This document shows, in pieces, positions 27,728-36,458 of a stretch of DNA of 64,000 bases. Below the pieces are notes generated by a model, which saw only the letters and a program-made list of their open reading frames with translations, did no database searches and had not been told where the DNA came from. Source of the stretch: Lutibacter flavus (GTDB lineage Bacteria; Bacteroidota; Bacteroidia; Flavobacteriales; Flavobacteriaceae); assembly GCF_900188355.1 (NCBI RefSeq), contig NZ_FZNX01000001.1, positions 7,501 to 71,500 of the forward strand. Reading direction: 5' to 3'. Both the position numbers and the translations under genes were made by a program. Position 1 is the first letter of the stretch; each line of letters starts with the position of its first letter.

Positions 27728-30649
27728 ATGCTAAAAAAATTACTGTTTATTGTTGTGGTGTTTACTGTTGCTTTTTTAAAAGCGCAAAGCACCGATCCTT
27801 TAAAAGCTAAAGATACTTTGGCTCAAAATAAATGGGTGGATACTTTATTAAATAAAATGACTATTGATGAAAAAATCGGTCAGTTATTTATGGTACAAGC
27901 ATATTCAAATAAAGATGAAAAGCATAGTGTTTTTATTGAAGATTTAATAGAGAAACATCATATTGGTGGACTTATATTTATGCAGGGAACTCCTGAAAAA
28001 CAGGCCCAATTAAATAATAAATACCAATCTATTTCAAAAATTCCGTTGCTAATAGGTTTTGATGGAGAATGGGGATTGGATATGCGTTTAAAAAACACGT
28101 ATCGTTTTCCTTGGAATATGACGTTAGGTGCAATTAGAGATAATTCTTTAATTACTGCTTTTGGGGTTCAAGTTGGAAAACATTGCAAACGTTTAGGGAT
28201 TCATATTAATTTTGCTCCGGTTGTAGATGTAAATACAAATCCCGAAAATCCAATTATTGGCAATCGTTCCTTTGGTGAAAACAGGGATAATGTTACCGAT
28301 AAAGCATTGGCCTTTATTCAAGGAATGCAAAGTCAGCATGTGTTGGCAAACGCAAAACATTTTCCAGGTCATGGAGATACATCAACAGATTCTCATAAAA
28401 CCTTGCCAGTATTAGATTTTACAATTGAAAGATTAGATTCTATAGAATTGTACCCTTATAAAAAGCTATTTCAAAATAATTTAACAAGTGTAATGGTAGC
28501 TCATTTAAGTGTAAAAGCTTTAGAACCAAATGTGGAATTACCAACATCTTTATCTGAAAAAGTTATTACGGGTTTATTAAAAGAAAAAATGAACTTTCAA
28601 GGTTTAATTTTAACTGATGCTCTTAATATGAAAGGTTCTGCAAATTATGCGAAACCTGGAGATGTTGATTTGGCTGCAGTATTAGCTGGAAATGATATTT
28701 TATTAATTCCCGAAGATGTTCCGGCAGCAATAACAAAAATTAAAAATGCTTTAAGTGAAAATATATTAACTGAAGAACGACTAGATTATTCAGTTAGAAA
28801 AATATTGAAGGCCAAGTTTTGGGCAGGATTGAATGAGTTTAAATTAGTTGAATTAGAAAATTTGAACGAAGGTTTAAATTCAATAACCGATAAAATTCTT
28901 CATAGAAAACTAGTGGAGGGTTCTATATCACTTTTAAAAAATGAATCACTTGTTTTTCCAATTCAAAATTTGGATAAAAAGAGAATTGCATATGTTAAAT
29001 TAGGTGATGCTGATAATAATGATTTTGTTGACATGTTGAAAAATTACACAAATGTTGATGAGGTTTCAGCTACTAATTTAGATGACTTAATAGTGAAACT
29101 TAAGAGGTATAATTTGGTTGTTGTAGGCTATCATAAATCTAATTTAAACCCCTGGAAAGATTATAAATTTAAGAATAATGAACTAGTTTGGTTGCAAGAA
29201 ATTGCAAGAACAAATACTATTATTTTAGATGTTTTTGCAAGTCCGTATAGTTTATTACAAATTAAAACATTTGAGAATGTTGAAGGACTTTTAATGTCTT
29301 ATCAAAACAGTAAAATTTCTCAGGAAGTTTCTGCTCAAATGATCTTTGGAGCTATAGAAGCAAAAGGAAAATTACCAGTCTCAATTAAAAATGTATTTTC
29401 AGAAGGTCACGGATTAATGTCAACTTCTTTAAATAGATTGGCATATTCAATACCTGAGGATGTTGGTTTAAATAGTGAAAAATTAAAAAGGATTGATTCT
29501 ATTGCTAAAGAAGTTATAGAACAAAAAATGGCTCCGGGTTTGCAAGTTTTGGTTGCAAGAAAAGGAAAAGTTGTTTATAATAAAAGCTTTGGTTTTCATA
29601 CAGATGAAGAAAAAGTTTCAGTTAAAAACAGCCATATTTATGATGTTGCTTCAATGACAAAAATATTAGCTTCATTACCGCTAATTATGGAACTTGAAGA
29701 ACAAAATGTTTTACAATTAGAAAGTACTTTGGGAAGTTTATTGCCTAAATTAAAAAATACTAATAAAGATACTTTAACAGTTAAAGAAGTGTTGTCCCAT
29801 TATGGCAGACTAAAAGCTTGGATTCCTTTTTATTTTAGCACATTAGATAGTATTACAAAAAAGCCTTCAAAAGATTATTATAGAGAAAAATACTCTAAGA
29901 AATTCCCGATTGAAGTGGCGAAAAATTTATACCTGGTCAAAAATTATAAAGATTCTATTTTTGATAGAATTACAAAAGCCGATCAACGGTTAAATGTAGG
30001 TTATAAGTATAGTGATCTTTCTTATTTTTTATTTAAAGATTTTATTGAAAATTATTATAAACAAAACCTTGATGAGTTAACTCAAGAACGATTTTATAAA
30101 TCTTTAGGAGCTAACAAAATTGGCTATTTACCATTAAATAAATTTCCTATAAACAATATAGTTCCTACTGAAAAGGATGATTATTATCGCTTTCAGTTAG
30201 TACAAGGGTATGTTCATGATATGGGAGCCGCAATGCAAGGTGGCATAGGTGGGCACGCAGGTTTATTTTCCAATGCAAATGATGTGGCTAAAATTATGCA
30301 ACTATACTTGCAGAAAGGTTTTTATGGTGGAAAAAGATATTTTAAAACCGAAACAATAGATAAATTTAATCACCGCTATTATGAAAATCATAGTGTGCGA
30401 AAAGGAATTGGTTTTGATAAGCCTCAAATAAAAGAAGAAGAAAAAGCTACTTGTGGTTGTGTTTCAAATAAAAGCTTTGGGCATAGTGGTTTTACAGGAA
30501 CTTATACTTGGGCGGATCCAGAATCTGAACTAATCTATGTGTTTTTATCTAATAGAGTTTATCCAACTATGGATAATAAAGGATTGGTAAAATACAATAT
30601 TAGAACTGAAATTCAACAGTTTATACAAGATGCAATTATTGCTGACTAA
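27728..30649 (+). CDS. GH3 beta-N-acetylglucosaminidase / serine beta-lactamase-fold fusion
   Basis: Secreted or periplasmic two-enzyme fusion, 973 residues from ATG 27728. A signal peptide (MLKKLLFIVVVFTVAFLKAQ) begins there, so the longer frame from 27635 is rejected. GH3 domain (about 35-390): NagZ-type loop KHFPGHGDTSTDSH (210-223) with the Asp/His acid-base pair and nucleophile Asp297 (LILTDALNMKG). A GH3 C-terminal-like domain follows to ~560. Beta-lactamase/esterase domain (about 590-970): Ser642-x-x-Lys645 (SMTK), Tyr761-Ser-Asp, His919-Ser-Gly. It is expected to act on peptidoglycan fragments; the second activity may be an esterase or amidase rather than a lactamase. Confidence 0.9.
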   Translation: MLKKLLFIVVVFTVAFLKAQSTDPLKAKDTLAQNKWVDTLLNKMTIDEKIGQLFMVQAYSNKDEKHSVFIEDLIEKHHIGGLIFMQGTPEKQAQLNNKYQSISKIPLLIGFDGEWGLDMRLKNTYRFPWNMTLGAIRDNSLITAFGVQVGKHCKRLGIHINFAPVVDVNTNPENPIIGNRSFGENRDNVTDKALAFIQGMQSQHVLANAKHFPGHGDTSTDSHKTLPVLDFTIERLDSIELYPYKKLFQNNLTSVMVAHLSVKALEPNVELPTSLSEKVITGLLKEKMNFQGLILTDALNMKGSANYAKPGDVDLAAVLAGNDILLIPEDVPAAITKIKNALSENILTEERLDYSVRKILKAKFWAGLNEFKLVELENLNEGLNSITDKILHRKLVEGSISLLKNESLVFPIQNLDKKRIAYVKLGDADNNDFVDMLKNYTNVDEVSATNLDDLIVKLKRYNLVVVGYHKSNLNPWKDYKFKNNELVWLQEIARTNTIILDVFASPYSLLQIKTFENVEGLLMSYQNSKISQEVSAQMIFGAIEAKGKLPVSIKNVFSEGHGLMSTSLNRLAYSIPEDVGLNSEKLKRIDSIAKEVIEQKMAPGLQVLVARKGKVVYNKSFGFHTDEEKVSVKNSHIYDVASMTKILASLPLIMELEEQNVLQLESTLGSLLPKLKNTNKDTLTVKEVLSHYGRLKAWIPFYFSTLDSITKKPSKDYYREKYSKKFPIEVAKNLYLVKNYKDSIFDRITKADQRLNVGYKYSDLSYFLFKDFIENYYKQNLDELTQERFYKSLGANKIGYLPLNKFPINNIVPTEKDDYYRFQLVQGYVHDMGAAMQGGIGGHAGLFSNANDVAKIMQLYLQKGFYGGKRYFKTETIDKFNHRYYENHSVRKGIGFDKPQIKEEEKATCGCVSNKSFGHSGFTGTYTWADPESELIYVFLSNRVYPTMDNKGLVKYNIRTEIQQFIQDAIIAD

Positions 30650-31691
30650 CAGTCATTGTTTTAGTTGAAATAATACCTGTTAGAATACAAATTCCTAAAT
30701 AAATTAAGCCATATTTATAATTCCAAATGTAACTTACAATTCCAGCCTGAATTAAGTAAAACATCGGAAAAACTGTTAAAATAAGTGCAAATCTATAGGT
30801 GTTCGTAAAAACAATATCAGTAATTTTTGATTTGAGATATTTCCAGATTAATAAAGGAAAAACACTGTTTATTTTTGTAAATAAGTGAATAGGAGCGAAC
30901 CAATTTATGTGCTTTTTTTTGGGAGTTGTATTTTGAGAATGTGAATCTATTTTTTCTAATATTTTATTTGTTTCAATAGGGTTTAAATAGTCGACATTTA
31001 ATGCATTTAATTTTGCAAGTTTTTCATCGTATTCTTCAATTTCATCAATATGGGTAGTTAACGTTTTCAACGCACTATGAACTTCCTTTTTTATATCCTT
31101 AAATGTGAAATCTGGATTTTCAAGATTAAAAAAGGGATTGGCATGTATTGGTTTTCCATAATAAACAGAAACGCTAGAAGGGTAGTTTAAATGAGAATCG
31201 TAGTTAATTCCAACAGGAACAATTTTAATATTTAAATCTGGGTATTTTTGTAATGTTCCTAAAATTATACGAGCATACCCTTTTTTTAAAGGTATAACTC
31301 TTCGTTTTAAATGATGCTCACCTTCTGCAAAAATTTGGATTGCTTTTTCATCTTTTAAAAACTCAAAACATTGTTCAAAAATTTCAATATTTTTTTCAAT
31401 ACTGTTTAAACCATCTCTAATTCTATAAACAGGAATCATATTTAATGATCTCAATATTTTAGCAGCAATTTTAGATTTGAAGGCACTCGCTCTGGTTAAA
31501 AAATGAATATTTCTAGAAGTTGTAGTTGGAATTAAAATTGCGTCAATTAGTGCATTTTGATGATTTCCTATAAAAATAATGGCACCTTTTGGAGGTATAT
31601 TTTCTTTACCATAAACTTTAATTTTTTTATGTGTAAAAAAAAGTCCAATTTTAACAATAACCCGAACTGTTTTGTACCAAGTATGCTCCAA
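30636..31691 (-). CDS. 1-acyl-glycerol-phosphate acyltransferase family protein
   Basis: PlsC-like acyltransferase of phospholipid synthesis, at the inner membrane. In 351 residues: catalytic NHQNALID (His44, Asp50), block III-type FAEGEHHLKR (Glu123, Gly124) and IVPVGINYD. The C-terminal ~100 residues carry two or three hydrophobic segments, so the protein is membrane-anchored at the end. The acyl acceptor is unproven. It is the last gene of a minus-strand run, and its final 14 bases overlap the end of the convergent GH3 fusion gene. Confidence 0.88.
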   Translation of the reverse strand: MEHTWYKTVRVIVKIGLFFTHKKIKVYGKENIPPKGAIIFIGNHQNALIDAILIPTTTSRNIHFLTRASAFKSKIAAKILRSLNMIPVYRIRDGLNSIEKNIEIFEQCFEFLKDEKAIQIFAEGEHHLKRRVIPLKKGYARIILGTLQKYPDLNIKIVPVGINYDSHLNYPSSVSVYYGKPIHANPFFNLENPDFTFKDIKKEVHSALKTLTTHIDEIEEYDEKLAKLNALNVDYLNPIETNKILEKIDSHSQNTTPKKKHINWFAPIHLFTKINSVFPLLIWKYLKSKITDIVFTNTYRFALILTVFPMFYLIQAGIVSYIWNYKYGLIYLGICILTGIISTKTMTVSQQ

Positions 31692-31695
31692 AATA

Positions 31696-32601
31696 TTATT
31701 TTTTTACTTTTTGTTTTGCCCAATAACTGGCTAAAGCCACTCCTGAAAATATATCCCAAATAGCCCAAAAAGCTACTAATAAAGCCATACCACCTAATCC
31801 GTTGAAAAAACTAAATATTAGTAATAAGCCTAATCCAGAATTTTGTATTCCAGTTTCTATAGCAAGCGTTTTTTGATCTGTATATGACAATTTCATAGCT
31901 TTTGCAAAATAAAACCCAGTTGCTAAAGCCAAAATATTATGTGCTATTACTAAAATAAGTACGTAATGCACATAGTTTATAAAAATATCAAAATTATCAT
32001 AAAATGCAATAAATATAAAAAGTAGAAATATGATTAATGAAATAGGTTTTAAAACTTTTGATAGTTTTTCTGCTAAAATAGGTTTGTGTTTTCTAACCAA
32101 CATTCCAATAATTAATGGAACTCCTAAAATTAATGTAACTAATTTTAATAATTCAATAGGATTTAATTCAATAGTATGAAGAATCTCTGCGGTTGGAGCA
32201 TATAAATTACCCCAAAAATGAAGATTAAATGGTGTCATAACCAGAGAGACTAATGTGGCAAAAGCAGTTAAACTAACAGAAAGTGCAGAATTTCCTTTTG
32301 CCATTTGAGACAAAAAGTTAGATATGTTTCCTCCCGGACAAGCGGCAACCATCATCATTCCTAACGCAATACTTGGCATTGGGTTAACCAATTTAATAAA
32401 TATAAAAGTTACAAAAGGCAATAAGATAAATTGAGAAATAATTCCTGTAAATAAAATTTTAGGATTATTAAAAAGACGTTTAAAATCTTCCATAGTAATT
32501 CCTAAAGCAACCCCAAACATAATTATTGCTAAGGTGATATTTAGAACCCAAAGACTTTCTGTGTTGAAATTTATTTTAAGAGAATCTAAGTTTTCGATCA
32601 T
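31696..32601 (-). CDS. Bile acid:sodium symporter family transporter
   Basis: Inner-membrane sodium-coupled transporter of the BASS/ASBT fold, 301 residues, with about nine hydrophobic segments. Family features seen: GVALGITMEDFKRLF near the N-terminus, AACPGGNISNFLSQMAKGN (sodium-site crossing region) and LAIETGIQNSGLGLLLIF (second crossover). I start at ATG 32601, one base after the DUF4159 stop. An upstream ATG (32625) would overlap that gene. The substrate in bacteria is generally not bile acid; pantothenate or 2-keto acids are possibilities. Confidence 0.9.
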   Translation of the reverse strand: MIENLDSLKINFNTESLWVLNITLAIIMFGVALGITMEDFKRLFNNPKILFTGIISQFILLPFVTFIFIKLVNPMPSIALGMMMVAACPGGNISNFLSQMAKGNSALSVSLTAFATLVSLVMTPFNLHFWGNLYAPTAEILHTIELNPIELLKLVTLILGVPLIIGMLVRKHKPILAEKLSKVLKPISLIIFLLFIFIAFYDNFDIFINYVHYVLILVIAHNILALATGFYFAKAMKLSYTDQKTLAIETGIQNSGLGLLLIFSFFNGLGGMALLVAFWAIWDIFSGVALASYWAKQKVKK

Positions 32602-32602
32602 A

Positions 32603-33295
32603 TTAGTTTTTAAAAGCGTATTCAATAATATTAGCGCCCATTTTTAAAGCTTTTTCTCTCGTTTCATAGTTATTGTTGTGCACTTCTTCATCTTCCCAGC
32701 CATCACTTAAATCAGATTCATAATCGTAAAAACAAATCAATCTTCCTTCATAAAACAATCCAAACCCTTGTGGAGGTTTGTTATCGTGCTCATGTATTTT
32801 AGGTAAACCATCTTCAAAATCAAATGTTTGATGATAAATAGGATGGTTATAAGGTATTTCTTGAAAATCTAAAGTAGGAAAAATTCTTTTAATCTCCCGT
32901 CTAATAAATTTATCGAGCCCGTAATTGTCTGAAATATGTAAAAATCCTCCAGAAATTAAATAGGTTTTCAAATTCTCAATGTCGTCATCAGAAAAAATGA
33001 TATTTCCGTGACCAGTCATAAAAATTATTGGGTAGTTAAAAATATCAACACTATTTACTTCAACAGTTTCTGGGTTTGCTTTTATGGAAGTATGTATAGC
33101 ATCATTACTAAACTCAATTAAATTTGGTAAAGCAGTTGGGTTTGCATACCAGTCGCCTCCACCATTGTATTTTAAAATTGCAATTTGTTGTGCTGAAATA
33201 TTTGAAAAAGGAATAAGGAAAAAGCAAAAAGTAATGAAAACTACTTTTAACTTTATATTTTTCAATAAAAGTTTTAATTTTTGAAATTCAGTCAT
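32603..33295 (-). CDS. DUF4159 domain protein, exported
   Basis: Unknown function; DUF4159 proteins have a class I glutamine-amidotransferase-like fold. A hydrophobic stretch and SNISAQ signal cleavage site are followed by the conserved opening IAILKYNGGGDWY, then FMTGHGNI, GGFLHISDNYGLD, and IYHQTFDFEDGLPKI...GLFYEGRLICFYDYESDLSDGW. Start at 33295 avoids overlap with rsmE; ATGs at 33307 and 33313 are alternatives. A periplasmic location is inferred. It is between rsmE and the symporter in a tightly packed minus-strand run. Confidence 0.82.
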   Translation of the reverse strand: MTEFQKLKLLLKNIKLKVVFITFCFFLIPFSNISAQQIAILKYNGGGDWYANPTALPNLIEFSNDAIHTSIKANPETVEVNSVDIFNYPIIFMTGHGNIIFSDDDIENLKTYLISGGFLHISDNYGLDKFIRREIKRIFPTLDFQEIPYNHPIYHQTFDFEDGLPKIHEHDNKPPQGFGLFYEGRLICFYDYESDLSDGWEDEEVHNNNYETREKALKMGANIIEYAFKN

Positions 33296-33299
33296 TAAT

Positions 33300-34007
33300 T
33301 TATTCATTAACAAATGCTACGCTATGTACTGCAACAATACCTGCAGTTTCTGTACGTAATCGGCTTTCTCCCAAAGATACAGGAATAAAATTATGTTCCA
33401 AACTTTGTTGAATTTCTTTATTTGAAAAATCACCTTCTGGACCAATTAGAATTGTGGTATTTGTTGATGGCTTGAGTTCCGATTTTAATGATTTTTTATC
33501 AGTTTCTTCGCAGTGAGCAATAAACAACGAACCATTATAATTTGAATTTATAAACTGATTGAATGTTATTGGCTCATTTAATTTTGGAAAATGAAATTTC
33601 AACGATTGTTTTGCTGCAGAATGAACAATTTTCTCCATTCTATCTAATTTTAAAACCTTTCGTTCTGAGTGATCACAAATAATTGGAGTAATTTCATCTA
33701 TTCCAATTTCAGTTGCTTTTTCTAAAAACCATTCAAAACGATCGTTTAATTTTGTGGGTGCAATGGCAATGTGTAAATAATAATTCCAAGGTTTTATTTG
33801 AGATTCAACATTGGTAATTTTCACCAAACATCTTTTGTCATTTGCTATTACAACTTCCGAAGTAAATAAATCTCCTAAGCCATTGGTAATAAATATGGTA
33901 TCACCTTCTTTTTTACGTAAAACACGCACAATATGCCTGCTTTCGGTTTTATCAAAAGTAAACTCTTGTGTGGTTTTATTAATTTCAGAATTATAAAATA
34001 ATTGCAT
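33300..34007 (-). CDS. rsmE: 16S rRNA (uracil1498-N3)-methyltransferase
   Basis: SPOUT-class methyltransferase that modifies U1498 of 16S rRNA with SAM. The 235 residues show the N-terminal PUA-like barrel (SRHIVRVLRKKEGDTIFI) and the trefoil-knot motifs ATEIGIDEITPI, IGPEGDFSNKEI and LGESRLRTETAGIVAVHS. Length matches the family. Its ATG shares one base with the stop of the preceding GNAT gene (TAATG), implying coupling. Confidence 0.95.
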   Translation of the reverse strand: MQLFYNSEINKTTQEFTFDKTESRHIVRVLRKKEGDTIFITNGLGDLFTSEVVIANDKRCLVKITNVESQIKPWNYYLHIAIAPTKLNDRFEWFLEKATEIGIDEITPIICDHSERKVLKLDRMEKIVHSAAKQSLKFHFPKLNEPITFNQFINSNYNGSLFIAHCEETDKKSLKSELKPSTNTTILIGPEGDFSNKEIQQSLEHNFIPVSLGESRLRTETAGIVAVHSVAFVNE

Positions 34008-35125
34008 TAGATCGCTTTTTTATAGGTGCAACGTTTTTTATGAGTAACTGGCTCAAAATTTTTCCAAACAGCAGCAATTTTTGTGTTTGTTGCCAATTCA
34101 GGTGTTCTAATACAATTTAGGATACCTCTTTTTTCAAAGGATATTTGATATTCTAAAAATATTAAAGCGTGAATTCCTTTACCTTGGTATTTTGGATGCA
34201 CCCCAATAAGATAAAAAATAACATCTTTACTTTCTTTTTTAGCTTTTATAAGATGAAATAATCCAAAAGGAAATAATTTTCCATTTGCTTTTTGTAATGC
34301 GTTTGAAAATGAAGGCATTGTAATGGCAAAAGCCACCATATTATCATCTTTATCAACAACAAATTTAATATATTCTGGGTTTATAAAAGAAATGTATTTT
34401 TTTTTGAAATATGCTATTTCAACTTCAGAAATTGGAACAAAAGAAGGTAAAGAAGCGTAGCTAATATTAAACAATTCGAACATTTTATCTACATAAGGCA
34501 TTATGTCTTTTGTTTTTGTAAAGTTTAAAGATTTCAGCTCGTAGCGCTTTTTTAAAATTGTTCCAATTCTTTCAAGCGGCGCTCTTATTACATTTTTAAA
34601 AGGAAATTTATTTTCTAAATATTCTTTTTCAATTGTAAAGCCTAATTTTTCGAAATGTGTTTTATAATATGGATGATTGTACCAAGTTATCATAGTACCA
34701 ATATGATCAAAGCCTTCTGTTAAAACACCTACTTTATCCAGGTTTGAAAATCCGACAGGACCTTCCATAAATTCTAATTTATGTTGAATTCCAATTTCTT
34801 CAACTTTTTTTAACAACATTTTAGAAACTTCAATGTCATCAATAAAATCGAACCAACCAAAACGCATTTTTTTCAATTTTTGCTCGTTAAGTTCAGTGAA
34901 ATTTATAATTGCGGCTACTCTACCTACAATTTCGTTATTTTTTATAGCAACAAAATATCGAGCCTCTGCATGTTTAAAAACAGGGTTTACGTTTTTATCA
35001 AAGGTTTCCAGTTCATCCTTTATAATTGGAGGTACCCAAAATTTATTATTTTTATAGAGTTTAAAAGGAAACTTTACAAAAGCTTTTAGTTCCTTTTTCG
35101 TAGTCATTTCTTGTATTGTAATCAT
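34007..35125 (-). CDS. GNAT-like N-acetyltransferase family protein
   Basis: 372 residues from ATG 35125 (MITIQEMTTKKELKAFVKFP); the frame runs up to 35185 but that would overlap the upstream gene. This is a long double-GNAT-like family of Bacteroidota. The N-terminal half has FWVPPIIKDELETFDKN and the mid segment FMEGPVGFSNLDKVGVL. The C-terminal acetyl-CoA-type turn is YLIGVHPKYQGKGIHALI. No specific substrate is known; the family is often only labelled 'hypothetical'. Cytoplasmic. It is coupled to rsmE. Confidence 0.8.
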   Translation of the reverse strand: MITIQEMTTKKELKAFVKFPFKLYKNNKFWVPPIIKDELETFDKNVNPVFKHAEARYFVAIKNNEIVGRVAAIINFTELNEQKLKKMRFGWFDFIDDIEVSKMLLKKVEEIGIQHKLEFMEGPVGFSNLDKVGVLTEGFDHIGTMITWYNHPYYKTHFEKLGFTIEKEYLENKFPFKNVIRAPLERIGTILKKRYELKSLNFTKTKDIMPYVDKMFELFNISYASLPSFVPISEVEIAYFKKKYISFINPEYIKFVVDKDDNMVAFAITMPSFSNALQKANGKLFPFGLFHLIKAKKESKDVIFYLIGVHPKYQGKGIHALIFLEYQISFEKRGILNCIRTPELATNTKIAAVWKNFEPVTHKKRCTYKKAI

Positions 35126-35141
35126 AAATGGGAATATGTAA

Positions 35142-36086
35142 TTAGTTTCTTCTTTTTCTGAATAATTTGCCAAATAATCTTCCAAAGAAACCTTTTTTAT
35201 TTTTAGTATTTATTTTTTTTGGAGCATCTTTGAAAACAAAACTATCTACATGGCGATCTAATCTCCAGGCAAAACCTGTTGAGAAATAAGTGTATGTGTA
35301 GTTATCGAAAAAATTTGTTCTTGCAGCAGCATCAATTTGTAAATTTTCATTTACTAAATAAGCAAGCCCAGTTCCAAATTGATATTGTGGCGAAAATTTA
35401 TCTTGATATCTTCCTTGATTTTCAATAAAAAAAGACCAATTTTGATCAATAGCATACGTCATAGTTACAATGTATTTGTAAAACTCATCGTCCGTTGTGT
35501 AATTATCAGCAATTAAATTAGTTAAAACTACCAATCTATCGGTAAAATCATTTTGTAATAGTAAGGCTAGTTTATAACTCATTTCATCAGCCTTATAATC
35601 TTTACTTATAAATTTAGTATGAACACCTGCATAAACACCTATTGATGGAATTATTCTTTTCCAATCAAAAGCATATCTTTTTTTAAAGCTTCTAATTTCT
35701 TTAGACCTATCTGAGAATTCTTGTTGACGGATTAAATATTTTGCGCCGATTGTTAAATCACTTAGTCCGTTAATATGGTAATTATCCCCAAATGGATTTT
35801 TAACTTCATCAAATTGATATGCTAAATTTAGATCAAATTCTAATTTTTCTGAAAACCTACTATATCTAAATAATAAATCACTTCCGTAAGTATTAGGATT
35901 GGATAAGATAGAAGGATTATCACTGTTTCTGTAAAAAAAACCAGTTTCAAACTGATACACATTTGTACCAATACTATATGGACTTTCAGAAAAACCAGGT
36001 CTTTTAGAATTGATGATTTCTGTGTATTGCGCATTCGCTATTTGAAAGCAACAGAAAGTTAAAAGTAGTAGAAAAACTCTTTTCAT
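35142..36086 (-). CDS. Outer-membrane transporter-like beta-barrel protein
   Basis: 314 residues with a Sec signal peptide (MKRVFLLLLTFCCFQIANAQ). The body resembles the 'MetA-pathway of phenol degradation' outer-membrane family: YQFETGFFYRNSD, LLFRYSRFSEKLEFDLNLAYQ, GLSDLTIGAKYLI, and WSFFIENQGRY...QYQFGTGLAYLVNENLQIDA. Alternating beta-strand pattern supports a barrel. A basic tail rich in Lys/Arg (GFFGRLFGKLFRKRRN) follows and is unusual for a barrel C-terminus. The ligand is unknown. Confidence 0.8.
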   Translation of the reverse strand: MKRVFLLLLTFCCFQIANAQYTEIINSKRPGFSESPYSIGTNVYQFETGFFYRNSDNPSILSNPNTYGSDLLFRYSRFSEKLEFDLNLAYQFDEVKNPFGDNYHINGLSDLTIGAKYLIRQQEFSDRSKEIRSFKKRYAFDWKRIIPSIGVYAGVHTKFISKDYKADEMSYKLALLLQNDFTDRLVVLTNLIADNYTTDDEFYKYIVTMTYAIDQNWSFFIENQGRYQDKFSPQYQFGTGLAYLVNENLQIDAAARTNFFDNYTYTYFSTGFAWRLDRHVDSFVFKDAPKKINTKNKKGFFGRLFGKLFRKRRN

Positions 36087-36108
36087 ATTTTTTTGTTAAT
36101 TATAGTGT

Positions 36109-36116
36109 CAAATATA
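36109..36116 (-). promoter_or_regulatory. Candidate -7 box of the outer-membrane protein gene
   Basis: Minus-strand TATATTTG (TAnnTTTG) 22 bases before the ATG at 36086. It would drive the run down to the acyltransferase gene. Confidence 0.4.
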
Positions 36117-36157
36117 AGATTTTATATAATTAAACGTTTTAGTTACTGTCAAATTGT

Positions 36158-36165
36158 TATTTTTG
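36158..36165 (+). promoter_or_regulatory. Candidate -7 box for the DUF4834 gene
   Basis: Plus-strand TATTTTTG 24 bases before the ATG at 36190, with a T-rich stretch at the -33 position. Divergent from the box at 36109. Confidence 0.35.
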
Positions 36166-36189
36166 AAAATTATATAAAATACGTATTAA

Positions 36190-36453
36190 ATGGGTTTTTT
36201 AAGAACTATAGCAATTCTTGTTATTATTTATTACGCTTTCAAGCTTTTTAGTAGGTACATAGCACCTATTTTCTTGAAAAAAGTGATAAATAATGTCGAA
36301 AAAAAATATAAAGAGCAACAGCAACAGCAAAGTGAACAACAAAATTCTCAAGGAAAAGTTGGGGAAACAGTGATAGCTAAAAAGCCGGCTGAACCTAAAG
36401 AAAGTAGAAAAGATGTTGGAGAATATGTGGACTATGAAGATGTAAAGGAATAA
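36190..36453 (+). CDS. DUF4834 family small membrane protein
   Basis: 87 residues: an N-terminal membrane segment (about 3-32, FLRTIAILVIIYYAFKLFSRYIAPIFLKK), then a Gln-rich run (KEQQQQQSEQQ, 42-52) and a charged tail ending VGEYVDYEDVKE, which is the conserved end of the DUF4834 family in Flavobacteriia. Probably a single-pass inner-membrane protein with a cytoplasmic tail. Function unknown. It precedes the YfhO gene by 5 bases and should be co-transcribed with it. Confidence 0.78.
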   Translation: MGFLRTIAILVIIYYAFKLFSRYIAPIFLKKVINNVEKKYKEQQQQQSEQQNSQGKVGETVIAKKPAEPKESRKDVGEYVDYEDVKE

Positions 36454-36458
36454 TTTAT

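Noticed and set aside
36301-36345. CAACAGCAACAGCAA tandem repeat as microsatellite or CRISPR-like repeat
   Set aside because: It is a short codon repeat encoding the Gln run of the DUF4834 protein, in frame.
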